Source of the DNA: Streptomyces sp. AM 4-1-1
Lineage (GTDB): Bacteria > Actinomycetota > Actinomycetes > Streptomycetales > Streptomycetaceae
Direction of reading: 5' to 3'
Assembly (NCBI RefSeq): GCF_029167625.1
Contig: NZ_CP119145.1
Span: forward strand, 7,104,658 to 7,168,657
DNA: 64,000 nucleotides
Shown: in pieces, positions 26,840 to 35,379 of the stretch
Layout of the letters: the number at the start of each line of letters is the position of its first letter
Numbering within the stretch: position 1 is the first letter of the stretch
The notes under the pieces: generated by a model
Database searches by the model: none
What the model was told of the DNA's origin: nothing
The model's input: only the letters and a program-made list of their open reading frames with translations
Position numbers and translations under genes: made by a program

Positions 26840-27250
26840 CTGAGCTGCTCCCTGCGGGCCTGCTGTTACCGATTCGTTCGTCCCAGAAGCCGGTGCGAGC
26901 GATGGCGTCGGCGGTGACAGGTGGGGTGCGGTCGACAAGGAGAGGGTGGGGACGGGACCCGCGGTCTCCTTCTTGCGGGAGCCGGTTCGTGGCTACAGTC
27001 CAGGCCATGGCTTCTCCCGAGGCACTCGCAGCGCGCGCACTTGCCCAGGCCGCGGTGAAGCTGGCGCAGAGAAAGACCGCCTGCCCCGGGCCGCTGCCGG
27101 GGCAGGTCATGGCGCCTCGCATCTGAGGCGTCCATCGCGCCATGACCAGCACCGCTCGGCCCTCCGCCCAGCACTGCGAGCCTGACTCGACAGCCGTCCT
27201 GGACGCTGCAAACTGCTGACTGCCCGGCGAAGTTCTGGGATCATCGGCTG
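26840..27250. other. Gene-poor gap before the AbiJ-type locus
   Basis: 411 bp. The only plausible coding stretch is a 39-codon plus-strand frame from ATG 27007 (MASPEALAARALAQAAVKLA) ending at TGA 27124-27126. It is too short to judge and may be a remnant. Nothing else stands out. Confidence 0.35.
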
Positions 27251-27574
27251 ATGGTCAGCAGCAGGTACCGCTCGGGACTTCGGCAGCAGCTGGACGCTGT
27301 CGTCTCGCGCCACCTCAGCGGGAACACGCACGCCACCCTCAACGCAGCGTTCGCGGAGCTGGCCATGCCGGAGATCCCCAAGGAGGAGGGATCGCTGCGT
27401 GAACGAATCGAACGCAGCTACGCCCAGGTCTCCGACAACGACCTCACCCACGTCGCGCAAAGCATCCTGGCTCGTGGGAGCCTCACCGCTGCGACTCGCA
27501 ACGGGATACAAGATCTACTTTGGGCGGAGTCGTCACCCCCGGGGATATCCAAGAGGGTCCGACGCGAACTGGCC
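27251..27574 (+). pseudogene. AbiJ-type defence gene, 5' part, cut by IS3 copy 2
   Basis: Starting at ATG 27251 the protein reads RSGLRQQLDAVVSRHLSG, then MPEIPKEEGSLRERIERSYAQ and NGIQDLLWAES, the pattern of an AbiJ N-terminal domain (type NTD3). The frame is interrupted after RVRRELA by the IS. Removing the element and one copy of the GGCCC repeat joins GAACTGGCC to CGAGCCCTG and continues in frame as RALDLADMARHEA. The gene is therefore a single disrupted locus with the part at 29103. Confidence 0.65.
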
Positions 27575-27652
27575 CCCTCTCTGCCAGCCTTGGGTGAGAC
27601 ATCCCGCTCTGTCGGGTTAGCCTGAGAGGGTAGGACAGGAGAATCGCCCCTT

Positions 27653-28036
27653 ATGACCAGCACTGAACCGGTCGGGTCCGACCCGGCACCGAGGCCGAAG
27701 CGCCGCACTTTCACCTCGGAGTACAAGCTGCGGATCGTCGCTGAGTACGACGCGGCGCCCAGGAACGAGAAGGGCGCGGTCCTGCGCCGGGAACGGCTCT
27801 ACCACTCGCACGTCAAGGAATGGCGGGCCGCCCGGGACGCCCGGGCCCTGGAGAACCTGGTCGACCGCCGCACGAGCCCGGCCCGTGGGAAGAAGTCCGC
27901 CGCGGAGGTGGAGAACGAGAAACTGCGGCAGCAGGTGGCACGGCTGGAGAAGGACCTGGCCCGGAACAGGGCCGCACTCGAGGTGATGGGAAAAGCTTCC
28001 GCGCTCTTGGAAATGATCTCCGAGAGCGCGGACTGA
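27653..28036 (+). CDS. IS3-family transposase OrfA (copy 2)
   Basis: Identical in sequence to OrfA of copy 1: an HTH near the N-terminus and a C-terminal coiled coil (127 residues). Overlaps OrfB in the 3' part, where -1 frameshifting is expected near the GGGAAAAG tract at about 27988-27995. Confidence 0.9.
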   Translation: MTSTEPVGSDPAPRPKRRTFTSEYKLRIVAEYDAAPRNEKGAVLRRERLYHSHVKEWRAARDARALENLVDRRTSPARGKKSAAEVENEKLRQQVARLEKDLARNRAALEVMGKASALLEMISESAD

Positions 28037-29064
28037 AGCCTGCCGCAGTCCCTGTCGTGGACGAGGCGTTCACCGGCGTCGAGGTTCAGCTGGGCATCAC
28101 GGCCGCGTGTCGGCTGACCGGTCGCTCACGTGCCACGCACTATCGCAGCCTCAAGCCCCCGACAGTCCGCGCACCCCGCTCCCACGCGCAGGTGCAGCCC
28201 TCGGCCCTGACGGACCAGGAGCGCTCTGCCGTCCTGGAACTGATGAACAGCGACGAGTACGCCGAACTGGCGCCCGCCCAGATCTGGGCCCGCGAGTTGG
28301 ACGCCGGCCGCTATTACTGCTCCGTCTCGACGATGTACCGGATCCTGCGCGAGCAGGGTCAGTCCGGTGAGCGCCGACGGCAGGCCGCTCATCCCGCCAA
28401 AGCAGTGCCCGAGCTGGTCGCAACCGGACCCTCGCAGGTGTTCACCTGGGACATCACCAAGGCGGCCGGACCGGTCAAGGGCACCTGGTATCACGCCTAC
28501 GTCATCATCGACATCTTCAGCCGCTACATCGTCGGCCACACCGTTGAGCGGGCCGAATCAGCGGTGCGGGCCGAGGAGTTGATCCGCGAGACCATCATCC
28601 GCAACGGCATCGTGCCCCAGACCGTGCACGCCGACCGCGGCACCTCGATGACCTCCAAGAGGGTCTCGCAGCTGCTGGTCGACCTCGGCGTCACCCGGTC
28701 GCACTCGCGGCCGAAGACCTCCAACGACAACCCCTACAGCGAGGCACACTTCAAGACCACGAAGTACATGTCCGACTACCCCGAACGATTCGACTCGCTG
28801 GCCCATGCCCGCGAGTGGTTCGAGGCATTCATCGCGTACTACAACCACGAACACCGGCACTCGGGCATCGGCTGGCACACACCGGCCAGCGTGCACTTCG
28901 GCACCGCCGAGGAGGTCCGCGACCAGCGGGCCGTCACCCTCGCCGACGCATACATCCGCCACCCCGAACGCTTCGGCCGCCGCCCCCGACCACCCCGGAT
29001 ACCCCAGCAGGCATGGATCAACGACCCAGCCAAGCGCAGGGAACCCGCACCACAAACCTCATAG
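27820..29064 (+). CDS. IS3-family transposase OrfB (copy 2)
   Basis: Identical to copy 1 OrfB, with the DDE catalytic core (VFTWDITKA, VHADRGTSM, NPYSEAHFKT). Translated mainly as an OrfAB fusion by -1 frameshift. Intact, so this copy may be active. Confidence 0.9.
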   Translation: MAGRPGRPGPGEPGRPPHEPGPWEEVRRGGGERETAAAGGTAGEGPGPEQGRTRGDGKSFRALGNDLRERGLKPAAVPVVDEAFTGVEVQLGITAACRLTGRSRATHYRSLKPPTVRAPRSHAQVQPSALTDQERSAVLELMNSDEYAELAPAQIWARELDAGRYYCSVSTMYRILREQGQSGERRRQAAHPAKAVPELVATGPSQVFTWDITKAAGPVKGTWYHAYVIIDIFSRYIVGHTVERAESAVRAEELIRETIIRNGIVPQTVHADRGTSMTSKRVSQLLVDLGVTRSHSRPKTSNDNPYSEAHFKTTKYMSDYPERFDSLAHAREWFEAFIAYYNHEHRHSGIGWHTPASVHFGTAEEVRDQRAVTLADAYIRHPERFGRRPRPPRIPQQAWINDPAKRREPAPQTS

Positions 29065-29102
29065 CATCACGACCGTCTCACTGGACTTGAAATCTTCCGG
29101 CC

Positions 29103-30185
29103 CGAGCCCTGGACCTGGCGGACATGGCACGCCACGAAGCCCGATTCATGACGCTGCTGGAGCGCTTCTGGGTGCTCGACCGTGAAGAATCCCTTGCCGA
29201 CCTGCTACTTCCCAGCACCAACCGCCCGCCTGGGCTGAGATAGCACATCCAGCAACACGTCTTCCGCAACCCGGAGGACTGGTCGACCGAGGACCTCTTC
29301 GAACACCTCGGGGCGTTCGAGGCCGGCGACGCGCGATTCGCCCGCTTCCTCGCATCGGCCGTCTCCGCCGACGTGCTCCTCGACGAGCCCGCCCAACGTC
29401 ACCTCGTGGCACAGATCAACGAGCAGATCCGCAGCGCGGGAGTCGAGCTCCGTGAGACCGGGGCCGACGGCGGCTACCCGCGCTTCACCGTGGTCTCCAC
29501 CCGGCTCGCCGACAACCGACGGCCGAAGAACGTCATCTTCGCCTCGCTCACCAAGCCGGACATCCGATTCCTCTCCGCAGTGGACAACGACATCGAAATC
29601 GTCGGTGACCCCGGCAACGTCCTTGTCTACGACCGCGAGATCACAGGCGACGGCATCCGCTGGCGAGACCTCCAAACCTGGTGGCAGGACACCCAAAAGA
29701 TCGCAGACGAGGCCGAAGCCAAGAAGACCCTTTACCACCGGCTCCGCCGCAGCCTGCCCGGCAACTCACCCGGGCAGCGCAACGTCTTCGAGCTCTACCA
29801 CCACATCCTCGGCTCTGCCGTCTATGACCTCCCGGCGCTCCTGCCCGAGGTGTGGCTCCACTGGGACCACAAAACAGTCCGTGAGCGTGGCCCTGAAGCG
29901 CTGCTGCGCTCCCGCATGGACTTCCTGCTCCTACTGCCCCACGGCCAGCGCGTCGTTCTTGAGGTCGACGGGTCCCAGCACTACACCCGCGACGACGGTC
30001 AGGTACCCGACAGCTGTAAGTACGCGGAGCTGGTGGCTGGGGACCGCGAACTCAAGCTCAGAGGTTACGAGGTCTTCCGGTTCGGCCACGACGAACTCAG
30101 GGACGCGGAACGTGCCAGGCTCCTGCTCCAAGAGTTCCTGCTGGCCCTCTTCCAACGTTTCGAAGTGAACGGCCGCACCAGCTGA
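29103..30185 (+). pseudogene. AbiJ-type defence gene, 3' part with nuclease-like C-terminus and an internal stop
   Basis: The frame begins RALDLADMARHEARFMTLLE and meets TAG at 29241-29243, then continues HIQQHVFRNPEDWSTEDLFE to TGA 30183-30185. The C-terminal region reads SRMDFLLLLPHGQRVVLEVD, then GSQHYTRDDG and GYEVFRFGHDEL, a PD-(D/E)xK restriction-endonuclease-like core related to DUF559/VSR folds. So the ancestral protein (about 468 aa) was an AbiJ N-terminal domain fused to a putative nuclease. Two independent lesions (IS and TAG) make it non-functional. A paralogue lies at 42695-43676. Confidence 0.65.
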
Positions 30186-30339
30186 CACAGGAGGCCGGAG
30201 CACGGGCCGGATGAATACGGGTACCTATCCGGCCCCAGCCGTGAAGTCTGAACTCGCACGACCACCGCCGAAGACAGGGAAGTGGCGTCCCGGTTCGGCG
30301 TACTCCGGCTCCGGGATTTCGGGAACCTGCGCGCTTCCC

Positions 30340-30480
30340 GTAACCCGGGGCGGAACTGGCGGCCGGTGCGCAGGTCGTCGACGAAGGCCGCCACGGTCCG
30401 GCGGAACCGGCGGTGCTGGTCCGGGGTGAGGTGTTCCAGGTCGCGGGTGAAGCGGGGCAGCGTCTCGTAGGTCGGCACGT
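30340..30480 (-). pseudogene. Truncated RelE/ParE-like toxin gene
   Basis: GTG 30480 is preceded by GGAGG with good spacing. It opens a frame PTYETLPRFTRDLEHLTPDQ, HRRFRRTVAAFVDDLRTG and RQFRPGLR that looks like actinobacterial RelE/HigB-type proteins. After FRPGLR the expected beta strands are absent and the frame becomes Arg/Ser-rich antisense of the neighbouring gene. The 3' half is therefore deleted. No antitoxin gene is visible beside it. Confidence 0.5.
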
Positions 30481-30501
30481 CGGTCCTCCAGGCAGCAAGA
30501 A

Positions 30502-30522
30502 GCCCCCGGCGATGCCGGGGGC
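30502..30522. terminator. Short GC-rich hairpin
   Basis: GCCCCCGGC-GAT-GCCGGGGGC forms a perfect 9-bp stem with a 3-base loop, 22 bp upstream of the truncated toxin gene. Confidence 0.5.
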
Positions 30523-30689
30523 GGCGGGTCCTACTCGGGTTGAAGGGAGTCGGTGACGTGGTGCTGGGACGGGGCGCCTTCCGCCCGGTCGTGGGGGAGC
30601 GGTACGTAGGTGTACGCGTTATGGCGTTAGCGGTGTCTGCTGGCGGTTTTCGTTGCCTGTGAGGCGTGTGTGACCGGGTGCCGCACAGG

Positions 30690-30837
30690 ATTTGCATGGC
30701 CTCGGGTGCGTCCGCAGGGCGGGCGCGATGTTGTCGCCGGCGCCCGTTGTGCGGGATCGGCCGTGAAGTTCCGGTGAACTCTCCCGCCCCACGGGAGCGC
30801 TCTTTTGTGCAGGTCAGAGCCGGTGTTCGCTGCCGGG
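30690..30837. promoter_or_regulatory. oriT: Conserved block upstream of the intact relaxase (candidate oriT copy B)
   Basis: Aligns with 19299-19445, including the shared 16-mer GTGAAGTTCCGGTGAA (30763-30778) and CAGGTCAGAGCCGGTGT just before the start. A short stem CCCG...CGGG (30744-30756) lies ahead of it. Position and duplication with the relaxase suggest the origin of transfer; the nick site is not determined. Confidence 0.5.
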
Positions 30838-32730
30838 ATGATCAGTGTTGCGAAGGTGCAGCGGCGGAATGCCTGGCGGTACTACATGCGCGGGGTCGCG
30901 TTCGGGGACGGGCGCCGTCCCGTCGGCCAGTCGTTGAAGGACGCTCAGGAGATGGCCGGGCTCCCGCCCGGGGTGTGGAGAGGCCGCGGCCTGTCCGCGC
31001 TGGGCCTCACCGACGGGCAGGGGGTGACGGAACGGCAGATGAAGCTGTTGTTCGGCGAAGGCCGGCACCCGGACGCCGACCGTATGGAGCGCGAGCTCCT
31101 GGACGACGGCGTCGACCCGGCCACGGCACGGCGGGCCACCGTCCTCGGCCAGCCGATCGAGGAGATCGAGCACCGCAAGCAGACCCCGCTGCTCGCCCTG
31201 GACTTCGTGTTCCGGCCGCAGGCCTCACTGGTCGTGCTGTGGGCGCTGGGGGACGACCGGACGCGCCGGGTCATCGAGCGGGCGCACGAGCGGGCCATCG
31301 CCACGACCCTGCGCTGGCTGGAGGACGAGGTCACAGAAACCCGGTGGGCGTCCGGCCGGGGGCGCGCGAAGGCCCCGGCCTTGGTCGTCGCGGCATTCAG
31401 GCACTACGACAACAGGAACGGGTTTCCGCTCCTGCACGAGCACTGTCTGATCGCCAACCGGGCACAGCGCCCGGACAGCTCCTGGTACGCGCTGGACACG
31501 GCCCGGCTCTACAAGAACATCGTGGCCGCCGACACGCTGTACACCCTTCAGATGACCACCGAGGTGTGCGAGGAACTCGGGCTGGCGACCGTGCCGAGGG
31601 AGGTGACGCCGGGCCTTCGCCCGGTGATGGAGATAGCCGGCGTCGACCAGGAGCTCATCGACTGGTCCTCCACCCGCCGCCGCCGGATCGAGGACGTCCT
31701 CGAGGGCATCACCGACGACTACGTGAAGAAGCACGGCCGGCTGCCCGGCGAGCGCGCCCGCCACGGTCTGGCGTGGTGGGCGGCGCAGGAGACCCGCCCG
31801 GACAAGAAGACCCCGCGCCCGCTGGACCAGCTGCTCGCGTGGTGGCGTGTCTCCGCGCTCCTGAAGTTCGGGCAGCGGATGGTCGACGAGCTCCTTCAAC
31901 GGTGCCAGGCGGCCGGGGCGGCGATCCGGGCCCGGGTGGGCCCCTGGGTGGACACCGCGCTCGCCACGGTCGACGTCGCCGCGGTCGTCTTCACCGTGCG
32001 CGGAGTCTTCTACCGCCGCCACGTCCTGGCCGAAGCGCGCCGGCATCTGCTGGAGACCCTGCGCGGCCGCGCCTACGCGCCCGGCATCGACACCTACATC
32101 GCCGACCGGGCTCTGGAGCGCTACAGCCGTCAGCTCACCGTGCCCCAGAAAGGCCGGCGGGCCCCGGCCCCGGACCAGCTCTCCTACACAGCCGAGTTCA
32201 CCTCGCCCAGCCGCTGGTGGATCGCGGGCACCGATGGGAAGCCACCCCGGGAGTCGACCCGGTACGAGCGGGCCAAGGTCGCCAGCCACGCCCTGCAGAA
32301 CGCGATCCGTACCGCCCTCACCGCACCGCCCGCACGGGACGAAGCCCCGGCCGCGACCGCGTCGGCCGCACCCCCACCCGCTGGCGACCACGACCAGGCC
32401 GCGCCGCACGGCGTCGACCATCCCGGCGGGGATGCCGCTCAGAGCCCGGCGCAGCGGGTCGCCGCCATCCACGCCCACCAGCAGGCCGCGATGCCGCAGG
32501 AGTACCTGGAGGGCCGCACCACTGACCCCGAGACGTGGATCACCTCGCCGCAGAACCTCGCCCACCTCGCCGCCCTCACCCGTGCAGCCGAGGCCCGCGG
32601 CCGCACGGTCGAAGAGCAGGCAGACCAGACCAAGCAAGCGCACCAGGCGAAGCAGGCCCCGGCCGCCGACGCACAACAGCACCACACGGCGCAGCCCGAC
32701 CAGAGCAGGGCAGTTGGCCCCGACCTGTGA
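30838..32730 (+). CDS. MobF/TrwC-type conjugative relaxase without helicase domain
   Basis: A protein of 630 residues from ATG 30838. The N-terminal relaxase domain has the paired Tyr region (RRNAWRYYMRGVAFGDG) and the metal-binding His motif LLHEHCLIANRAQ (about 198-210). The remainder is helical and ends in a Gln/Ala-rich charged tail (AHQAKQAPAADA). No Walker A/B helicase motifs are present, unlike classical TrwC/TraI relaxase-helicases. It should nick at oriT and pilot the strand. GTG 30805 is an alternative start, but ATG 30838 matches the paralogue at 19446. Confidence 0.82.
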   Translation: MISVAKVQRRNAWRYYMRGVAFGDGRRPVGQSLKDAQEMAGLPPGVWRGRGLSALGLTDGQGVTERQMKLLFGEGRHPDADRMERELLDDGVDPATARRATVLGQPIEEIEHRKQTPLLALDFVFRPQASLVVLWALGDDRTRRVIERAHERAIATTLRWLEDEVTETRWASGRGRAKAPALVVAAFRHYDNRNGFPLLHEHCLIANRAQRPDSSWYALDTARLYKNIVAADTLYTLQMTTEVCEELGLATVPREVTPGLRPVMEIAGVDQELIDWSSTRRRRIEDVLEGITDDYVKKHGRLPGERARHGLAWWAAQETRPDKKTPRPLDQLLAWWRVSALLKFGQRMVDELLQRCQAAGAAIRARVGPWVDTALATVDVAAVVFTVRGVFYRRHVLAEARRHLLETLRGRAYAPGIDTYIADRALERYSRQLTVPQKGRRAPAPDQLSYTAEFTSPSRWWIAGTDGKPPRESTRYERAKVASHALQNAIRTALTAPPARDEAPAATASAAPPPAGDHDQAAPHGVDHPGGDAAQSPAQRVAAIHAHQQAAMPQEYLEGRTTDPETWITSPQNLAHLAALTRAAEARGRTVEEQADQTKQAHQAKQAPAADAQQHHTAQPDQSRAVGPDL

Positions 32731-33487
32731 AGGGACGCCAACCGGACGGCGCGCGTCGGGCCGGAGTGGACTCCACCCCTGATGTCCGTCGGAGAAGGTG
32801 GAGCCCACCGTGGCGCGCATCGAGTGGAGTGGAGCCCACCGTGATGTTCCACCCGCCGCGTGCCACCGCACCGACAGTGCGCGGCGCGATGCGCACCACG
32901 AGACCGCACGGGTGGGGGTGGACACCACTTCCGCCTGTTCCACCCGGTGTGCGTACGGAGGGTGACGGCGCATCGGATGCGGTGCACTCGATGCACCCCC
33001 TTGACCAGGTGCGCCGCCGGATTCCACCCAGCCCATCGGGCGGAAAGCAACCCTTGTCCAGCTACGAGTTTCCGCGTGATCTTCGACGTTTCCCCTTGAC
33101 CTCGTCCGCTACCTCTCCGGCATCGACCGGCGCCGGGGTCCCAGTGCACGGTGGAGGAGGGGAGATCTCTCCCTCCCGGCACACCGCGCACCGTCACCGT
33201 CCGTAGGCCGGTGCGGACGATGCCGCGCAGCGCCGTATCGAGGCGCGTCCCACCGGGTGGAAGTGCATGACACCTTCCTCACCGGATGGAGAGTGGCGGC
33301 CACCGCGAAGCGCACCAGGAGTGGGCGGAGGCCACCCGGTGCGCTCCACCGGGCGGGGGAGTGCGTTCCATCGTGCGCAACTCAGCGCACCGTGCGCGCG
33401 CCGGTCCGCATCCGCGCGCCACCGCTTGGGCCCTCTGGTGCGCGTGGCGTGCGCCGCTCGCCGCATGTCGGCTTCTATGGTCCGCGC
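32731..33487. other. 757-bp non-coding region after the relaxase gene
   Basis: No frame here has convincing coding character. It is rich in GTGGA/TCCACC and GTGCGC/GCGCAC half-sites on both strands and contains the dyad repeats listed separately, plus an AT-richer stretch (GAGTTTCCGCGTGATCTTCG area, 33065-33110). It is the best candidate in the window for an origin or regulatory region outside the parAB cluster. Confidence 0.5.
32766..32928. repeat. Four GTGGANNCCAC motifs in a non-coding region
   Basis: GTGGACTCCAC (32766-32776), GTGGAGCCCAC (32798-32808 and 32829-32839) and GTGGACACCAC (32918-32928) share an 11-bp dyad consensus GTGGANNCCAC. Spacing of the first three is 32 and 31 bp, about three helical turns. 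More half-sites (TCCACC, GTGGA) follow through 33370. Such spaced dyads can be protein-binding iterons. Confidence 0.6.
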
Positions 33488-33916
33488 GTGGGACAGAACC
33501 CGGCACAGAAGGCCGCCCAGGCGGCACGTGGGCAGCAGCCGAAGAAGCGGCCCGGCAAGGCGCAGCGCGAGGCGTCTCTGCGGGCGCAGGCGGCGAGGAA
33601 GAAGGCGGGTGGCGGGAAGCCGGCCGCGAAGAAGGCGGTGGCCAAGAAGACGGTGCCGCTGCCGCGCGGGTCGCTGCGGGCCGCGTACGGCGGCACCTGC
33701 CCGGCCTGCTTCAAGGACTACGCCAAAGGCGAGGTCATCACGAAGGTCACCGAGGGCTGGGGACACCCCGGCTGCGCACCCCGGAAGCTGTCGGCAGCCG
33801 AGCGGGAGTTCACCCGGAACAAGGCCCGGATCGAGAGCGGCGAGACGTTCCGGGCCCAGAAGCCCTCGGACTGGCGGCGCGGAGCCTCACCCTCCAGCAC
33901 ACGCCCCGCCCGCTGA
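33488..33916 (+). CDS. Basic protein with single zinc-ribbon-like motif
   Basis: A protein of 142 residues from GTG 33488. Residues 1-65 are Lys/Ala-rich and resemble histone-H1-like or nucleic-acid-binding tails (AKKAVAKKTVPLP). Then comes GTCPACFKDYAKGEVITKV with a later HPGC, a possible zinc-binding unit. Codon bias is good from the GTG onward and poor before it. It lies between the relaxase and the replication-relaxation gene, so a DNA-processing accessory role in transfer is plausible. No named family. Confidence 0.6.
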   Translation: MGQNPAQKAAQAARGQQPKKRPGKAQREASLRAQAARKKAGGGKPAAKKAVAKKTVPLPRGSLRAAYGGTCPACFKDYAKGEVITKVTEGWGHPGCAPRKLSAAEREFTRNKARIESGETFRAQKPSDWRRGASPSSTRPAR

Positions 33917-34124
33917 TCCCCGCCTGCCGGTGTGGCGTCAGCCACGGACAAACCGGGAGAACGAACGGTGGTCAAGGGGCGTACCGGGCACCGGTGATGG
34001 TCGGGCGTCAGACCGCGGTCAAGGGGTGACCTCGCACGGTGGCTCCGGCCCGTACGCACATCCGCGTACGGGCCGGACCTGTCACCGATCCGGCTACGTA
34101 GGGCCGGAGAACCGCGAGGACCCG

Positions 34125-35219
34125 ATGACCGCCGCACCCGATCCACACACCCGCCCTTCCCCGGCGCACCCCGCTGCGACAGCGAGCCCCGTTCCGAGCC
34201 CTGGGGCAAGCCCCGCACCCAGCCACGCAGCCACTCGCCGCCGTCTGAGCGTTGTTGCTGATCAGACCCCTGATTCGCCTGCCCCGGCCGGTTGCAACTC
34301 CTCTTCTACAAGTACTGATGTACTGGGAGAAGCGTCCCGGCCCGGGAAGAAGGCGGTGGCGAAGGCCGGCGCGGACCTCCGCGGCGAGGTCTTGCTGACC
34401 CTCGCTCAGCTGCGCCTGGCCACACCCCGCCAGCTCAAGGCGTTGCTGCTGCCGCACCAGCAGGACACCGACCACGTACGCCGGGCGCTGCGCAACCTGC
34501 TGGAGGAGTCCCCGGCCCTGGTCGGCCGGACCAACCGCGCCCAGCAGAGCTACTGGCACTGCACCCCGGTCGGCCTCGCCGAAGCAGCGGCCTCCGGTGA
34601 ACTCGCACCCACCACCGGCCGGACCACGGGCAAGCGCATCGCCGCGAGCAAGACCGGCCTCCGGGAGCACGGCCTGGCCCTGGTCGACACCGCCATCGCC
34701 TTCCACCAGGCGCAGCTTGCCGATCACGCGGACTGGCGGGTGGAAGCGCCCCACCCCACCCCGGCAGGGAATCTGCTGCCCGACGGCGTGGTGCTCCTGG
34801 CAGACGGCTCCAGCGCGTTCGTGGAGATCGACCGCACCATGTCCTACGCTCGCCTGATCGCCAAGCTGGAACGCTACGACGCCTACCGGGGCGCCCCGGT
34901 AGCCGGGCGCGGGAACGCCGCCCGCCCGCCGCGCTCGCACTGGCAGGAGAACTACGCCGGGCCGTCCCTGGACCGCCCGTTCCCGCCGGTGCTGTTCGTC
35001 TTCGCCCCGGCCCGGCGCCGCGCGGCCCCGGACACGAGAGAAGCCGCCTTCCATGAGCGGGCCGGCCGGGTGGGGAGCGTGGGCTACCGGCTCACCGTGG
35101 CGACCACGACTCTGTCCCTGCTGACGGAGCACGGCGCGGGCAGGGCGGTGTGGCGGGTCGTCGGCAACCACCGCGGCGAGGAACGCCGGACCCTGGCCGC
35201 ACTGCCGAAGGCGCGATGA
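34125..35219 (+). CDS. Replication-relaxation family protein
   Basis: A protein of 364 residues. After a low-complexity N-terminus (1-80), a winged-helix region reads VLLTLAQLRLATPRQLKALL, followed by RRALRNLLEESPALVG and a basic wing. The C-terminal half has LLPDGVVLLADGSSAFVEID and LIAKLERYDAY, the acidic pattern of Replic_Relax proteins of actinobacterial plasmids. ATG 34125 has GAGGA five bases upstream. These proteins are commonly encoded beside FtsK/TraB genes, as here, and are thought to function in replication or transfer initiation. Confidence 0.8.
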   Translation: MTAAPDPHTRPSPAHPAATASPVPSPGASPAPSHAATRRRLSVVADQTPDSPAPAGCNSSSTSTDVLGEASRPGKKAVAKAGADLRGEVLLTLAQLRLATPRQLKALLLPHQQDTDHVRRALRNLLEESPALVGRTNRAQQSYWHCTPVGLAEAAASGELAPTTGRTTGKRIAASKTGLREHGLALVDTAIAFHQAQLADHADWRVEAPHPTPAGNLLPDGVVLLADGSSAFVEIDRTMSYARLIAKLERYDAYRGAPVAGRGNAARPPRSHWQENYAGPSLDRPFPPVLFVFAPARRRAAPDTREAAFHERAGRVGSVGYRLTVATTTLSLLTEHGAGRAVWRVVGNHRGEERRTLAALPKAR

Positions 35220-35379
35220 GTACGACAGGCCCGGCCTTCACCCCTGCCGGTCCTCCGGCCATCGGGACCGCGCTGTCAGTGGTGGCTGGAAGGCTGGTCG
35301 GATGAAGGCCGACGACGAGCAGGCGCACTCTTCTAGCTCTCGGTGGCGGGCAGACATGATCCAGAGGAGGGGGTAGGGC

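Larger units (their letters stand above)
27576..29098 (+). mobile_element. IS3-family element, copy 2, with 5-bp target duplication GGCCC
   Basis: Same 1523-bp sequence as copy 1 in the opposite orientation. It is flanked by GGCCC at 27571-27575 and 29099-29103. Excision in silico restores the host reading frame exactly, which fixes the ends better than the weak terminal repeats do. Confidence 0.9.

Noticed and set aside
24854..26938. 694-codon minus-strand frame across two plus-strand genes
   Set aside because: Covers the intergenic gap and both neighbouring genes without regard to their ends. The plus-strand AlbA_2 gene has recognisable motifs; the minus frame has none.
27595..29080. IS3 element ends placed at the inner TGAGAC inverted motifs
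   Set aside because: The two copies stay identical for about 20 bp beyond these motifs, and only the outer boundaries rejoin the host gene in frame with a target duplication.
9383..29098. Inversion of the 11-27 kb segment by recombination between the two IS3 copies
   Set aside because: Copy 2 has matching GGCCC flanks and its two sides rebuild one reading frame, so its flanks have not been exchanged. The mismatched flanks of copy 1 are better explained by an adjacent deletion.
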